A DNA stretch of 64,000 nucleotides from Symbiodinium sp. CCMP2592 (Eukaryota; Sar; Dinophyceae; Suessiales; Symbiodiniaceae): assembly GCA_905221615.1 (NCBI GenBank), contig CAJNDT010003446.1:248001-312000 (forward strand). The letters are read 5' to 3'. The position numbers were made by a program, and so were the translations under genes. Positions 19,882-30,595 of the stretch are shown here, piece after piece. Each line of letters starts with the position of its first letter. The stretch's first letter is position 1. The notes under the pieces are model-generated. The model saw nothing but the letters and a program-made list of their open reading frames with translations. It made no database searches and was not told where the DNA came from.

Positions 19882-21703
19882 TCAGGAGCCTTCTCCGTTG
19901 GGCAGAGGCCTTTCCAGGAGCTGCTCCTGGACTCGCGCCTCGTAGGCCGATTGGTACCGCGCGGCCTCCGCCGTTTGAAACGGGCTCCCAGGCTCCGAGG
20001 CATTCTTGAAGAGGGCCTCCCAACAAGGGGCTTCAAGAGTCCGAATGTGATGAAAGGAGGGGTGCCCGAGTTGGAGCTTCTTTTGAGAACCCCTCTGCTT
20101 TTCGATGTGCACACCGTATATCGCGGAGCCTTTGCGTTTTCATGGTCTCTCTTTAAGCGGGGGGCTTCATTGAAGAGACCCTGGCCCTGGGCCCTGGCCT
20201 TGAGCTTCGGCGGGTAGGTGCCCGGACAGTACCAGCTTTTCGGCGCATCGCAGAGGCGGTTCTCGGGGTCTGCGGACCAGGCGCGGGAGTCCAGGGCTAC
20301 CTGGTGCACCTTCAAAATGCGCACGCGCCGGTTCTTGCTGAAGTAGACCTCCTCGAAGAGCTTGGAGTCTAGTTCAGCACGGCCACAAAGGCCGTAGACC
20401 AAGGAGGCTTTCATCATCTTGCTGGGGCGGCCGTCCGGGAAGATGCCGTAGGCGTCGCAATCCTCCTCGGAGCAGTGACCCTTGTAGACGGAGTTGGCGA
20501 TGCGGGCCATGTGCTTGGACTTGCCTACGTCATCCTTCCCGCCACCCCCAGCCCAAACAAGGGCGTAGTCTGCTAAATGCCGGGCGATGGCATGGGCCTC
20601 TGGTACGGGAGAAGAAAGGCACAAGCCCAGCAGAGCGATGTGCTCGTGGTTCCAGGTGTTTCCATCAGCTATGGTCGTTCTGTTGGCAATCCCAGCAATT
20701 TGGTAGCCGTAGTCCCACCAAGCCATCACTCGAGCATCTTCCGGTGTGTTGTCCCTGAGCCAGTTGTAGGCTTCTCGATAGTCATCGATGATTTGCCCAT
20801 TCCGGGCCTTGGTGACGATCGTGGGGTGCGACAGGGACCAGCGAGCCTTGTCTTCGCAAAACTCGAGAAACTCTTGGGCTTTTGGCCAAAGCTGATGACC
20901 GAGCACGAAACCACCGCCAAGCCGAAGAACGCGCACAAGTCCGCGGTTCCAGAGCTTTCCAGAGCCCTCTTTGCCAGCTCCCAAGATGGGCCGGGCCAGC
21001 AATTGCTCGAAGGCAAGGCCCAGAGCACAGCCTGTGAGGGCGGAGGCGGGCAAAGCCATCAGAATCACCTCAGCAAGATTTTTACTGTTTTACTGAGTTG
21101 TCACATCCATATAACCGTACTACACACAAAGACCTCTCCACATCCCGGTCACCAGGCGGCGCATGCGCAGGGAGAAGAAAAGGCTGACGGCACCGAGCGC
21201 CAGCAAGAATAGGCCTAGATCCTTGCGCAGTCTCAAGAGCAGGGCCGGCACACCCAAAGGCGCCACATAGGAGACGAGGCCGAGATATCTCAGGAATGCG
21301 TCGGGGCTCCCTGGCTGGTGCTCGGCCACGGAGTCCACCAAAGGGTTCCCGGTTTTCGTGTGCTTCACAAAGAGGGCCCGGACCCTCACCGAAAAGGGGC
21401 CGATGAATCCTGGGCAGAGATAAGCACACCTCTACGACCAACGCACCTGCCAACATCTGCCAACAACCCCAATGCGCCCCCCCCCCCCCCCCTCCGAAAA
21501 ACATCTGTTCCCATGGCTTCACGAACGAAATGGCACAGCGGGTCTCTCGGCACCGACTGCTGTACGGACTGAAAAACACGCAACTGCGACGTGACAAGCG
21601 ACAACTCTCTAATTATTTCCATCTCTCACCCATTCTCTGTCTCTCTGTCTCTCTGTCTCTCTGTCTCTCTGTCTCTCTGTCTCTCTGTCTCTCTGTCTCT
21701 CTG

Positions 21704-21739
<36 letters not shown>

Positions 21740-24700
21740 TCTCTTGCTTGCTTGCTTGCATGGCGTGTGGGGTAAGGGGGAAGCCCCCAAAACCCCCGCG
21801 CGCGAGCGCAACGCCTGAAGTCTGTGTTCGGTGTGAGACTGTTTGGTGACCTCCAAGCTGCATGGCGCTTCAACTCGCATCCCCATTACTCCAGCCCTTG
21901 CTACTTGCGCCTCGTACAGCTTGTCGGTCTCTGTGCTATTTTCCGTGTTATTCACGGGTTTGCAGTTGGGTTCCGTTCGGCCCCGCGGGAGCCCCCGTAC
22001 CATATGCACCATGACGTACACACAAGCACACAAAGGTATCATACCACCAACACGAGCGGCTCCCCGTGCTGCTTCTACCTCTTGCTCCCTATGTGCTGGT
22101 TTGGTGGAACTATGTTGTTTGCGCCAGTGCGGGTCCCGGGGGGAAAACAGGCAGGCCGAGGTACAGAACACAGTAAGGGAACATCACACTTTGGGTCCCC
22201 GCACTGGTGGTGATGGTGTTGCTGTGGAGGGGCTCCGGTACGCGGGGGGGAAGCAAGGGGGGTCGAGGTTACAGACCATAAGTGGGAACGTCACAAACTG
22301 TACCGGATGCCCCGACGTTGGTTGCTGGTGGTTGTGTCTTGTCAACTATTGAAGGGGTGGGTCCCCTGTGCACTGTCAAAAAACACCTTGCTGCTGCACG
22401 CCGTTAGGCTAAACCTTTCTGAAGGCACACAGTATTACGCACTGAGGGGAGTCCCCTTACTTAGTTGGGGTCGAACACAGCGTGCATGCGCCGTCTGCGG
22501 TGAGTGGCTCGGTTGTCGAGCTCACTGTCCCCGTTCAGGTGTGCTTGCTGTTCGAAACTTTGCCCGGATCGACTTGTTGGGGTAGTCCACGGTCTCCCCG
22601 TTGTCGTCGTGCGTCTTCTTCTGGGGAGGCCCCAAGCTTCGTCTTCCGTCTCCGTGGAAGGGATATCTCGGGGGTCCCACCCCGGGAAGGCCGCCAGTCT
22701 GGCTTCGGTGGTGGCTCTTCTTCGGGCGTCCCCGTCTTGATCTTGTAGCCCCGCAGGTCGCCAGAGCTCGTCAGGCTCGGGACCCGGTTCTGCAGGCGGT
22801 GGGTCCCATTGCACGGTCTCAGCCAAGTCATCCCCGACCAGACGGATCGGTTCGTTCCACAAAGCGGTTGTCCACCGTTGGAGTAGGCGTAGCGCTTCCA
22901 TTGCTACCGGTACTTGGTCTCCCACGAGTGTGGGCATGAGCTGCTGCAGCAGTTGTTGCGCTCGCAGGATCATATACGGTGTTGCTTCAGGGTTTTCCCC
23001 GGTGTCAGCAGCTGAGGGCCGCGTGTCTGCAACCTCGACGAGTCTTCGACGCTTTGGCGCGGGCTCTCTTGTGGCAGCGAGTTGGATGGCTGCCCCGACT
23101 CGTGGTGGTGAATCACGTCGTTGCCCGGTGGCTGTGGTGGTAGAGAGGGGGGGGTCCCCTGCTGTGCTTAACGCTCGGCTGTGGAATGCGGTGCTAGCTG
23201 CTGCGGTGTGGCTGTGGGTACCTCCTTCCCCGTGGTGAGGGAGTTGGTGTTCCTGGGCCGGTTGCGTGGTCCCCGCACTGTCTGCTTGGGTGGCTGCTGG
23301 CAGGGGGTGGGTTGCTTGGTGGTCTTCAAGTGCTTGCTGGGCTTCGATCTCCAGGATAGCGTGGATCATTGCTTCCTGTGTGTCTTCTCCCGGCAGCAGC
23401 CAGGCCGAGCCCCTGGGGAGCGATCCTGCTTGGATGCTGGAAGGGTTTGCCTGTCCACCATGTGCGCTTGGAGTGGGAAAGCTTGGGGTACCTGTGGTGT
23501 GACTGGACACGGGTCCGAGGAGCAGGTCACGGAGCTGCCGGATATTGTGGAACTGCTGCGGTTGTGGTTGTGGTTGCTCTTGGTGGCTGTCCTGTCCCTG
23601 CTGGTGCCCTTCCCTCGTCTGTCCTTGGTTATGCCGCAGGGCCTCACCTCTGCTGAATGCCGCTTCTCCGGCTGCGAAGTGGTGGTTGTCTGTGGTGGAG
23701 GTAGTGGTTGTGGTGTGTCCCCTGCTGGGGCCATGGGTTAGCGGTGTTCTGCAGGTGTCATCGGGGGTTACGGTCCAGGCAGGGGCAGCTGTCGCCGGTG
23801 GCTGTTGGTGGGGAGTCTGGTGTGGGGCTCCGTGCTCAAGTCGGGTTGTGGGTCCCCGTTCTCTCTCTCTCTCTCTCTCTCGCTGTCGCTATCACCAGAA
23901 AGAACGCAATGTTTGTGCTAGAGTGTCACCCCGAGGCTTCCCGCCTGAGGGGATGAGGAGGGCAACAACCAGGACGAAGATCGCCAGGAGCCCGAGCTCA
24001 CGGACAGAGTTCTTGCAGAAGACCTGGACAGCCTCTCAGCCAGGGCTCTGAAGGTCAGGACTCCTCGCGCAGGAAGGTTGGTGAGGTGACACAATGGATT
24101 GCTTAACATACCATGTGCACATACCTGCTGGACTTGCGATATGCACAGCATGAGAGCTTCAAACTTCCCTCTTATAATAATAACAATATGCATCATACGA
24201 AATGCAAAGATGGATCTGCACCCTTGAGTGTTGAGACCTTTCGCAGCTGCAAGGCAAAGAACAGCACCAGTGGCCCGAGTTGTTCTGCAGAGCGAAGTGG
24301 AGTCCAGGACACCACTGGCACCTGCAGCAGCACACGGTGCAGAAAATGGGCGAGCACCTTTTCTGCCTCAGGCGGGACCTCTCAGGCGGTAAGTGTTCAC
24401 ACTTGGGGCTTCTTTTGGGCTTTAAGGTTCAGAGTCTTGTAGGGCTTTAGGGTAAGTACCTGACAGGTCGCGGCCGGCCATTAGTACTGTACGGACACCA
24501 CGTTTCGGCAATGCAAAAGCTGCCACAGAGCAACATCTGAAAACGTCGTCCCATCACTTTGCAGTGCGGAGCCCAAGCAAGCTGCCTGGATGGCCAGCGA
24601 CGTCCCCACAGTGAAAAAGAGGGTGTAAGCCTTCCGAACCACTCGACATCCAAGATCATGATTCATGATGGAGAGATGGGCCAAGCTTTAGTACAAACCT

Positions 24701-26111
24701 GTATCTGGGGACTCCACGGCATAGAGCTGACCTTCCGAGCCCAGCAGCATCAAGAGACCTGCGTGCAGGCCGACCATGTTCCTGGAGGCAGACGCCAGGG
24801 GACACCGAGTCCAAGAACTGACACTGACACACTGTGGCCGGCTTCCACTTGAGCTGAAGGTCAGTGCGAGGATGTAACCGCCCCAGGATGCTGCCATGTA
24901 AGCGTAGGCGAGCCTGGCCACTGGGCCGTGCTGCAGTGCTGCAGTGCAGCCAGTGGCAATGGAAGCATGGCGAACACCGCACCCAAGCGTCTGAGGCGCA
25001 TGCCCTGCCAGGGCCGCGATGGGCCAGGAGCTCTTTGACCGGAGAGCTCTGCACCAGAAGTAGAAGGTTGCACACATCGCGGGCACTGCGACGGACTCGT
25101 TGTCAAAGCCTCAGCTCTAGAGCAGCGACAGAGACAGAGACGGCGACAGCGACTCGCAGCACGCTCCCATATCCTGTCGCATCTCGGCCCGCCTCCTCCG
25201 ACGGACCTCGAGAGATGAGCTGGAAGGATGGCCATGACCAGGCTGGAAACCACTGCCGCGGAGCCCAGGCCCCCAGAGCACTCCAGCGCCAGAAGCCCTG
25301 AGAAAATGCAGGAAACCGCCCCCAACCTCAAGCGCTGCAGACACTGCAAACACTGGCACAAGATGACTTTGGGGAGCTTCGCGTTTCTGCACATGCGGGG
25401 CAAGCAGCCATGCCGGCATGTAGCAGCAAACGAGGTTCAGAGTCCAGGAAGGTTCCCACAGTCGCAGCGTCTGCCACAAGGCGACGGCTGTTATCTGCAT
25501 ACCGGGATAGATCGTCCTGCAATGATATGGTGCCATGCATACGCATGCTGAGTGTCGAGCACTGTGGCATCACACACTTCAGACGGGGCTCGTTGCCACA
25601 GGGCGGCCTAGTGGATACCAAGACTGGTGGTCGAACCACGTGAAGAACCTCTGATGACTGATGGAAACAGAGCCCGCTGATACGGCAACAAAACCCACAC
25701 TCACGGCAGGGCTGAGCCACTTCTTCCAGCCATGAGTTGCCAAGTACTCCGCCGCGCGGTAGTTGAACCAGGGGTCAAATTCATGAATTACCGGGCCATA
25801 CTCCTACGTAGCAGTCTCACGGTCTCACAGCAGGATATAGCAGGTTCAGACGCCCTCCTGGCCTGGATGGCATAGAGGCGGATCCGATAAGCCCGGCGGG
25901 CAGCCTCGCCCAGCAGCAGCAGAACGGAAAGCCAGCCCAGGCTTCGGAGGATGCGAAGGCCAAGATCCTGCTCAAGAGGCCGCCCGCAAGCAAGAAGAAC
26001 GAGGGGTTTAAGGTCAGAGCCAGAGTGCTCCCAGGCTCGACATCTGCTCCAGTGAATGCCGTGCGCCAGGGCTGGTGGATCGATCGCTGCGCTTCTGCCA
26101 TGAACAATCAA
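19882..26111 (-). CDS. STT3: STT3 oligosaccharyltransferase catalytic subunit, 13+ exons
   Basis: Transfers the lipid-linked oligosaccharide to Asn in the ER lumen. Exons by protein continuity: E1 ends 25863 (start unclear), E2 25803-25721, E3 25648-25592, E4 25516-25409, E5 25326-25193, E6 25109-24863, E7 24781-24732, E8 24641-24586, E9 24321-24238, E10 24023-23945, E11 21409-21153, E12 21068-20199, E13 20016-19882 (stop). Codon phase matches at every junction, giving 719 residues from E2. Seen: HEFDPWFNYR (E2), WYPLGRPVATTIYPG (E3/E4), SRSVGGGFDNE (E5/E6), SWGGYILAL (E6), DSVAEHQP (E11), MAWWDYGYQIAG and DGNTWNHEHIA (E12). All are STT3 hallmarks, including the DxD-like acidic sites and WWDYG. 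Donors: six GC, four GT, two GA. The start codon in E1 is unresolved; ~250 bases of open frame precede its membrane helix. Confidence 0.95.
20199..21068 (-). CDS. STT3: STT3 exon 12: catalytic luminal domain
   Basis: Largest exon, 290 codons. It begins inside the last membrane helix (VILMALPASALTG) and carries the soluble domain: PTIVTKARNGQIIDDYREAY, WLRDNTPEDARVMAWWDYGY, the NRTTIADGNTWNHEH block and KSKHMARIANSVY. WWDYG contacts the acceptor sequon in this family. It ends PGTYPPKLK at a GC donor (20198) and joins the short last exon ALFKNASEP. The length and order match eukaryotic STT3, with no disabling change seen. Confidence 0.95.
21478..21493. repeat. Poly-C tract
   Basis: About 15 consecutive C residues inside STT3 intron 10. 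A G-tract of similar length occurs at about 51126-51151. Confidence 0.85.
21637..21752. repeat. (TCTCTCTG)n microsatellite
   Basis: At least twelve 8-bp units followed by pure CT and then TTGCTTGCTTGC. It lies in STT3 intron 10. The same CT plus TTGC combination recurs at 51215-51376. Confidence 0.9.
22461..23888 (-). CDS. 476-codon open frame inside STT3 intron, unknown
   Basis: Uninterrupted minus-strand frame opening in the CT/GA microsatellite at 23888 and ending in TAA at 22461. There is no ATG until about 23363 (MIHAILEIEAQQALEDHQ). Upstream it is Gln/His/Thr/Pro rich (EQPQPQPQQFHNIRQLRDLL). Mid-protein has helices and a basic cluster (REPAPKRRRLVEVADTRPS), then LLQQLMPTLVGDQVPVAMEA; the C-terminus is acidic then Arg-rich, ending RRRRMHAVFDPN. 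The composition is gag- or transcription-factor-like, but no zinc knuckle, protease or RT is seen. It may be a retroelement fragment or a host gene nested in the intron. Frame length well above chance supports coding, past or present. Confidence 0.45.
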   Translation of the reverse strand, partial: RQRERERERERGPTTRLEHGAPHQTPHQQPPATAAPAWTVTPDDTCRTPLTHGPSRGHTTTTTSTTDNHHFAAGEAAFSRGEALRHNQGQTREGHQQGQDSHQEQPQPQPQQFHNIRQLRDLLLGPVSSHTTGTPSFPTPSAHGGQANPSSIQAGSLPRGSAWLLPGEDTQEAMIHAILEIEAQQALEDHQATHPLPAATQADSAGTTQPAQEHQLPHHGEGGTHSHTAAASTAFHSRALSTAGDPPLSTTTATGQRRDSPPRVGAAIQLAATREPAPKRRRLVEVADTRPSAADTGENPEATPYMILRAQQLLQQLMPTLVGDQVPVAMEALRLLQRWTTALWNEPIRLVGDDLAETVQWDPPPAEPGPEPDELWRPAGLQDQDGDARRRATTEARLAAFPGWDPRDIPSTETEDEAWGLPRRRRTTTTGRPWTTPTSRSGQSFEQQAHLNGDSELDNRATHRRRRMHAVFDPN

Positions 26112-26146
26112 CCCGCACCGGAGATGAGATGCATTTAATTCTTAGT

Positions 26147-26560
26147 TCAAAATTTCCAGTTGGGCGGGGGAGGAGGGGGCGTTGGGTGTAGATGGCCCGG
26201 GTGCTGCACACACGCAACAGACAGTCTATGTAGAAATAATTCGATGTGTGTGTGTGTGTATGTATATATGCATCGTCTAGTCTGGTATGGTCTAGTCTGG
26301 TCTAGTATGCAGATGTGCAAGTCTGCATAGACATGTAAATGTGTATGTGTGTGTATGTATGCAAAAGTATGCATGCTGCATGTATGTATGCGTGCATGTA
26401 CGTGATATGTACGCCGTACAATGTGAGTGTGCAGACAGGTGTCCTTATCCGGTTGGTGAGCTAGTTTTGCAGACCTGCCTGCGTGCACCAATGTTGGTGT
26501 GGGATGTGGAGAGTGAAATGTCGACCAGCTGTTCTCATGGCTCTGCCCCACGCGTCTAAA
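26147..26560. repeat. TG/TATG-rich low-complexity spacer upstream of STT3
   Basis: Contains (TG)n at about 26244-26258, repeated TCTAGTCTGGTA words at 26278-26306 and TGTATGCATGCATG-like runs to 26405. It has no coding signal and lies in the 5' flank of STT3. Confidence 0.7.
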
Positions 26561-26733
26561 ACTCTGAGTCAATTGTGGCTGAGCAAATGGCTTGATCGGC
26601 CCTGGCCGGCAACGCAACAAAGCGGCACTTTGCAACATTGCAACCAACCCGGCTGGCCAAGAACTGCCGTACAGGTGGATCGGCGTAGTGCCTAGCGAAG
26701 ACGGACAAGGACATGGGACATGGCTCTGCAGGC

Positions 26734-27015
26734 TCAGTACTCAGTACGCCGTGTCTGCACTTCGTCGAAGAGCGCCTCAAGAAGCGCAACCAGGACGAAG
26801 AGCACGAGGTGGCGGAATGTTGCAGCGATGGCGGCGGGACCTTTCTGGATGAGGCCGTCGGAAGATTCTACAGTGCCAGGGCCTAAGTTCCTCGGCCTCG
26901 CGAATTTTATTGAAGGTGCTTGTTGCCCATTCCTCTGCAGCCACAGCAATGAGGTTGTGGCACCGTCACCGAAGCGGAACATCTTGCGGCACTTAAGTGC
27001 ACGTGCATCTTGCAC
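26734..27015 (-). CDS. Possible exon with a membrane helix
   Basis: Minus-strand frame with the peptide AIAATFRHLVLFVLVALLEA, a good membrane helix, after a basic segment (KCRKMFRFGDG). It may be an exon of the EF-hand gene upstream or of a separate membrane protein. No motif identifies a family and splice sites were not resolved. Confidence 0.3.
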   Translation of the reverse strand: MQDARALKCRKMFRFGDGATTSLLWLQRNGQQAPSIKFARPRNLGPGTVESSDGLIQKGPAAIAATFRHLVLFVLVALLEALFDEVQTRRTEY

Positions 27016-27315
27016 AGTCCTTCAGGCGGCTGTCCTTGCTACTCTTGGCCACCAAGGACGCGAACAGGTCTATGGACACCTTCGCTAGATACGCTTCTGA
27101 AAACTTGTATCCCGCGCATCAGCGTAGTCGTTTGTCTGGGCGCAGCGTGACAAGATGAAGCATTGACAGCACATGCAACCCAATCAAACTGACTGAGACT
27201 GAAACCTGCCCCTTCGAATTCAGCCCGTTTGCTTCTTGCATTGTGCCATGCAGACTGTCAAAAGAAAACGCGAGGCTGAGCTCTTCCGGAAGGGCGCCAC
27301 GCGCCTGACCCCTCA

Positions 27316-28262
27316 TCAACGGATTAGGCAGCTCGGAGGTGCCTGCGGAGTTCTAGTACAAGTACAAAGTGAATGCCGGCAAAGAGTGCGGGTGAAAGCA
27401 CCTGCGACCTTGAAAGAGCTGGCGCTCAGTGAGTTGAAGACCTGAACTCTTAAGTTGGAGATGTCATGTGCAACATGCATGAGTGGTCGCAGACAGCTTG
27501 CCGGCTTGCCTGCGCCACCTCCTTGTTGGAGAGGCCCAGGCGCAGCAAGCGGAGACCTCGGCCGTCCGGAGCCAGGCCAGGCAGAAAGGGACGAACAGCT
27601 CGTGCTGTGGCTGCTGTGGGCTGTGCTTTGCATGAACTCCGTATCCGACAGAGCACCCGAATTGCTGGAATCGAGCTCTGCAAGGGCCTCCCCAGCAGTT
27701 GGAATCTCTCCGAGCTTTAAAGTCTGAATCCGCAGCATTCATGCCTGCCCGATGGTTGTCCCGTTGGATGCCAGTCGGGACTGCGGCAGATTGCAGCAGC
27801 GAAAGGGCAACGGGCGCTTTGCATGAACGCCTCGATCCTGAACATGATGGCATTGAACTCTTCCGGGGACAACGCGTAGTGGAAGTCCCGACTGGCACAG
27901 GGCATCTGCCGAATCTTATGCAACTCGTGGTGGAGTTGGCTCTTACTGTAATAGTAGTGGCTCTTCTGCGCCTTGTCGCCAAGAAGCGCACGACCATTGT
28001 GCGGAAGCTCTGGTAGGACACCCTGCCCGATCCTGTCATATCACCACATCACCTCAGCCTCTAGGACTCTAGGCTCCGACCGGCCTTCGTGATCCAAGTA
28101 TTGCACCAGCTGGTGGATTTCATCTTCAAGGAGCACCTGAGGCTTGGGCCGAGCTCTCTCTGCGCGTCGACGCGTCGCGTCTCTGCGTCGTGTCGTGTCG
28201 CGAGGCTGCAGCTTGCAAGTGGCTGATCTCCACCTGCTCGTGGCAAAGGCCACGGCGGCCAC
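27316..28262 (-). CDS. EF-hand calcium-binding protein, multi-exon
   Basis: The first EF-hand is split by an intron. EDEIHQLVQYLDHEG at 28140-28085 joins SGRVSYQSFRTMVVRFLATR from 28032 across a 52-bp GC-AG intron (28084-28033), giving a loop with D, E, G, S, G, V at the expected positions but Ser where the usual twelfth Glu sits. A second loop, LDSSNSGALSDTEF near 27640-27700, is a canonical EF-hand with Glu at position 12. Between them is a helical segment EEFNAIMFRIEAFMQ (about 27860). Calcium binding is predicted for the second site. The full protein could be a channel, kinase or sensor; no other domain is visible. Confidence 0.6.
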
Positions 28263-28482
28263 GGAGCTCCAGAAAGTCTACTGTAGTCAGACGAGTGCAC
28301 GTCGCCTGCATTCGCTGGCTCGATACAGTCCAGTCCTGCAGACTCGTGCAGTGAGCGAGCTAGAAGCTTTCAAGCTTGGCGGTCTCCAGAGCTCTGGCTC
28401 CACTTTTTGCTATGCAGGAAGCTCAGAAGAATCGGAAAATCGGATTACAGCTTGGGGGCACGTAGACCTTATACAGGCCTTA

Positions 28483-28794
28483 TTAGGCCCTCGGGGCCAC
28501 CTTCTCTCCCTTCTCTTGCCTCACAGGCTCCTTGGCCTTTGCTTCCTTGGGCTTCTCCTCTTCATGAGACTCCTCAGGGCAGGGGCTGCAACAGCCCATA
28601 CCAACACTGATGCAAGTGTCCGAGAGCCGAGCCTTCATCATCCGCAAGGCCTCCAGCTTGGCGGGCACGTCGCCCACCTCGCAGTCCGCAAAATGCCGCT
28701 TCTTGGGAAGGGTCGATGTATGCCGTACGCCTCTTCTTTCGGCACCGGCGGGGTCCACGCCTGAAGGGCGAAGGGCGAAGGTGAAGGAGCCCAC
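28483..28794 (-). CDS. Hypothetical protein with Lys/Glu-rich C-terminus
   Basis: Minus-strand frame ending in a stop at 28483. The peptide VGDVPAKLEALRMMKARLSD precedes a cysteine patch (VGMGCCSPCPEE) and a highly charged tail of EKPKEAKAKEPVR type. Upstream the frame remains open with QDFKSQGQVFPVGSFTFALR, so the exon may start near 28850. It lies upstream of the EF-hand exons on the same strand and could belong to that gene. No family recognised. Confidence 0.35.
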   Translation of the reverse strand: MGSFTFALRPSGVDPAGAERRGVRHTSTLPKKRHFADCEVGDVPAKLEALRMMKARLSDTCISVGMGCCSPCPEESHEEEKPKEAKAKEPVRQEKGEKVAPRA

Positions 28795-28799
28795 CGGAA

Positions 28800-30590
28800 A
28801 AACCTGGCCCTGGCTCTTGAAGTCTTGGGCTGCCGGCGTAACTTGGTGGGGAGCCGAAGAGGGGCGTGACGGAACGGAGCAGCGTTGTACCTAATGTCGT
28901 AGGCACAGCTAGACAGCAGCTTCCCATGCCCTCGAATGGTCTATGCGCACCGTAGGTCAACGAAAAGCGGGCGATGCCACCGACTAGTTTCAGTGCCTGG
29001 GCTGCCGAAGGTCATGCGGCTGCCAAGAGTTCGAGTTCCCAGCTGGTGGCGCTTGGGCTGTTGCCACTGGCAAAGGGATCTTCGTGACAAGTTGAAGACC
29101 AAACCTGATGCGCAATGACAGCTCCTGCCGAGACTCGTTCCTTTCAAGCTCGGTGGCAGGCGATAGGCGGGGCAGCCAAGACCTGACAATCCGGGTGTTG
29201 AGATACGATCGTCATCTTACCACGATTTGAAGGTGGACCGAGGGGGCAGTATGGCTGATGACACGAGAATTCTTGCATCAGGCGGAACCTCGCAGCCCCG
29301 AGACTGCGTCTCTGGGTCGACAATACTGCTGCGAAGGCATGTCTTCAAGTGGGAACGACAAGCAAAGTCAGTCGCGAGTCTTAGGCGCGGCAGATGTCTT
29401 AACAAATGACCTCAAGCAAGGTGGGGCTGCAAACATCAGGTCAGAGCTTGGGCAGGGCTTCCATGGATTCTATGGGCATCAAGGAGAAAGGGCCAAACTC
29501 AAGAACGGTAGGATTCGGACTCGTGGTTCACATTGCCAGGCAGCGATGGCCTCGGCAACTTGGAAGGCGAAGCCGAAGGCAGCTGATTCGACTCTGTGAT
29601 GCTTCTGCAGTCTTGAATTATATCCCAGCAGGCGGCCAGCCAGCAAGAAAGCCCGCCCACAGCTCCTGCCACGCTGATTCGACCAAGAAGGAAATGCTGT
29701 GAAGCTTCCACGAGCTTCCCGGCCAGGCCTCTGGCAAGTTGAAGAAGCCCTGAAACCACCCCCGAAGGCCAGCCACGTCCAGCTCCATGAGAAACCTCCG
29801 GCCCCGGCATCATGGCTTTACATGAGCTGCACTGGTGAAATCATTCAGCCAGGCCACTCACCGCCGAAGACCGCAAAGTCTCGCTGACCCTGGTTCTGTT
29901 GGCCTCGCTTGTGAGAGTTGGGGAGCCTCAACTGGCCTGAAAGGCGTACTTGAGGCGAGCGTAACCCGTTCCGAGCTTGCTGTTGGGGGGAGTTGACTTA
30001 CCTCACCATGATGGGGATATACAAGTACAAATAACGGTGTGCTGAGTGGTGTCTTTGTGTCAGGCGCCGGGCTCCAGATAGCCTCATAAGCCGCCGCAGC
30101 CACTGCATCCGGCCTCGCTGGCAGAAAAACGCCGGAAACCATGATTGGGAACCTTTCTCTCTGTGAGTTTCCAGCGGGGAGCCGTTGTTCAACTCTCCGG
30201 CGATGGCAGCCGCAACATCCTCTTCAGAGCTCAACCCTCATGACACATGCCCGCCTTTTAAGGCACATTCTGGACTTCCGGGCTCCTTCGAGGCGGACAT
30301 CATCCGACAGAGCTGGTAGCCTCCACGTCTTGCAGCATGGGCAACTACCCCCCTTCTGCAACAACACCAGGTAACAGCGCACACATGCTGCGCTCTTTCT
30401 CCCTTTTTCTATCGGAGCAGTCCAAGAAAAGTTTAAAAGAGCTTGCATCACTTTTCTGCCCACAGCCGCAGCACTCGCAAAGAGGATGTGCAACGGCGGA
30501 GATGGTGCGACTGTGATTCGAGCCGAGTTTGAGCTCTAATCGTGTGGCTGATCGTTGCAGCCGTGGCTTTTGCTAAGGCTAGGCCACCAA
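28800..30590. other. No firmly supported gene
   Basis: Many short frames. A minus frame at 29499-29813 (SGLLQLARGLAGKLVEASQH) and a plus frame at 29258-29599 are the most protein-like but lack domains and compete with each other. No repeats of note. Confidence 0.3.
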
Positions 30591-30595
30591 TCAAC

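Larger units (their letters stand above)
21410..23944 (-). other. STT3 intron 10, 2.5 kb, GC-AG
   Basis: All other STT3 introns I placed are 59-264 bp, but this one is 2,535 bp. Its donor reads CCTCAG^GCGGGA and its acceptor CTGCCCAG^GATTC. It contains a C15-16 tract, a TCTCTCTG microsatellite, a short CT tract and a 476-codon open frame on the same strand as STT3. The extra length is best explained by insertion of a repetitive or mobile sequence. Confidence 0.8.
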
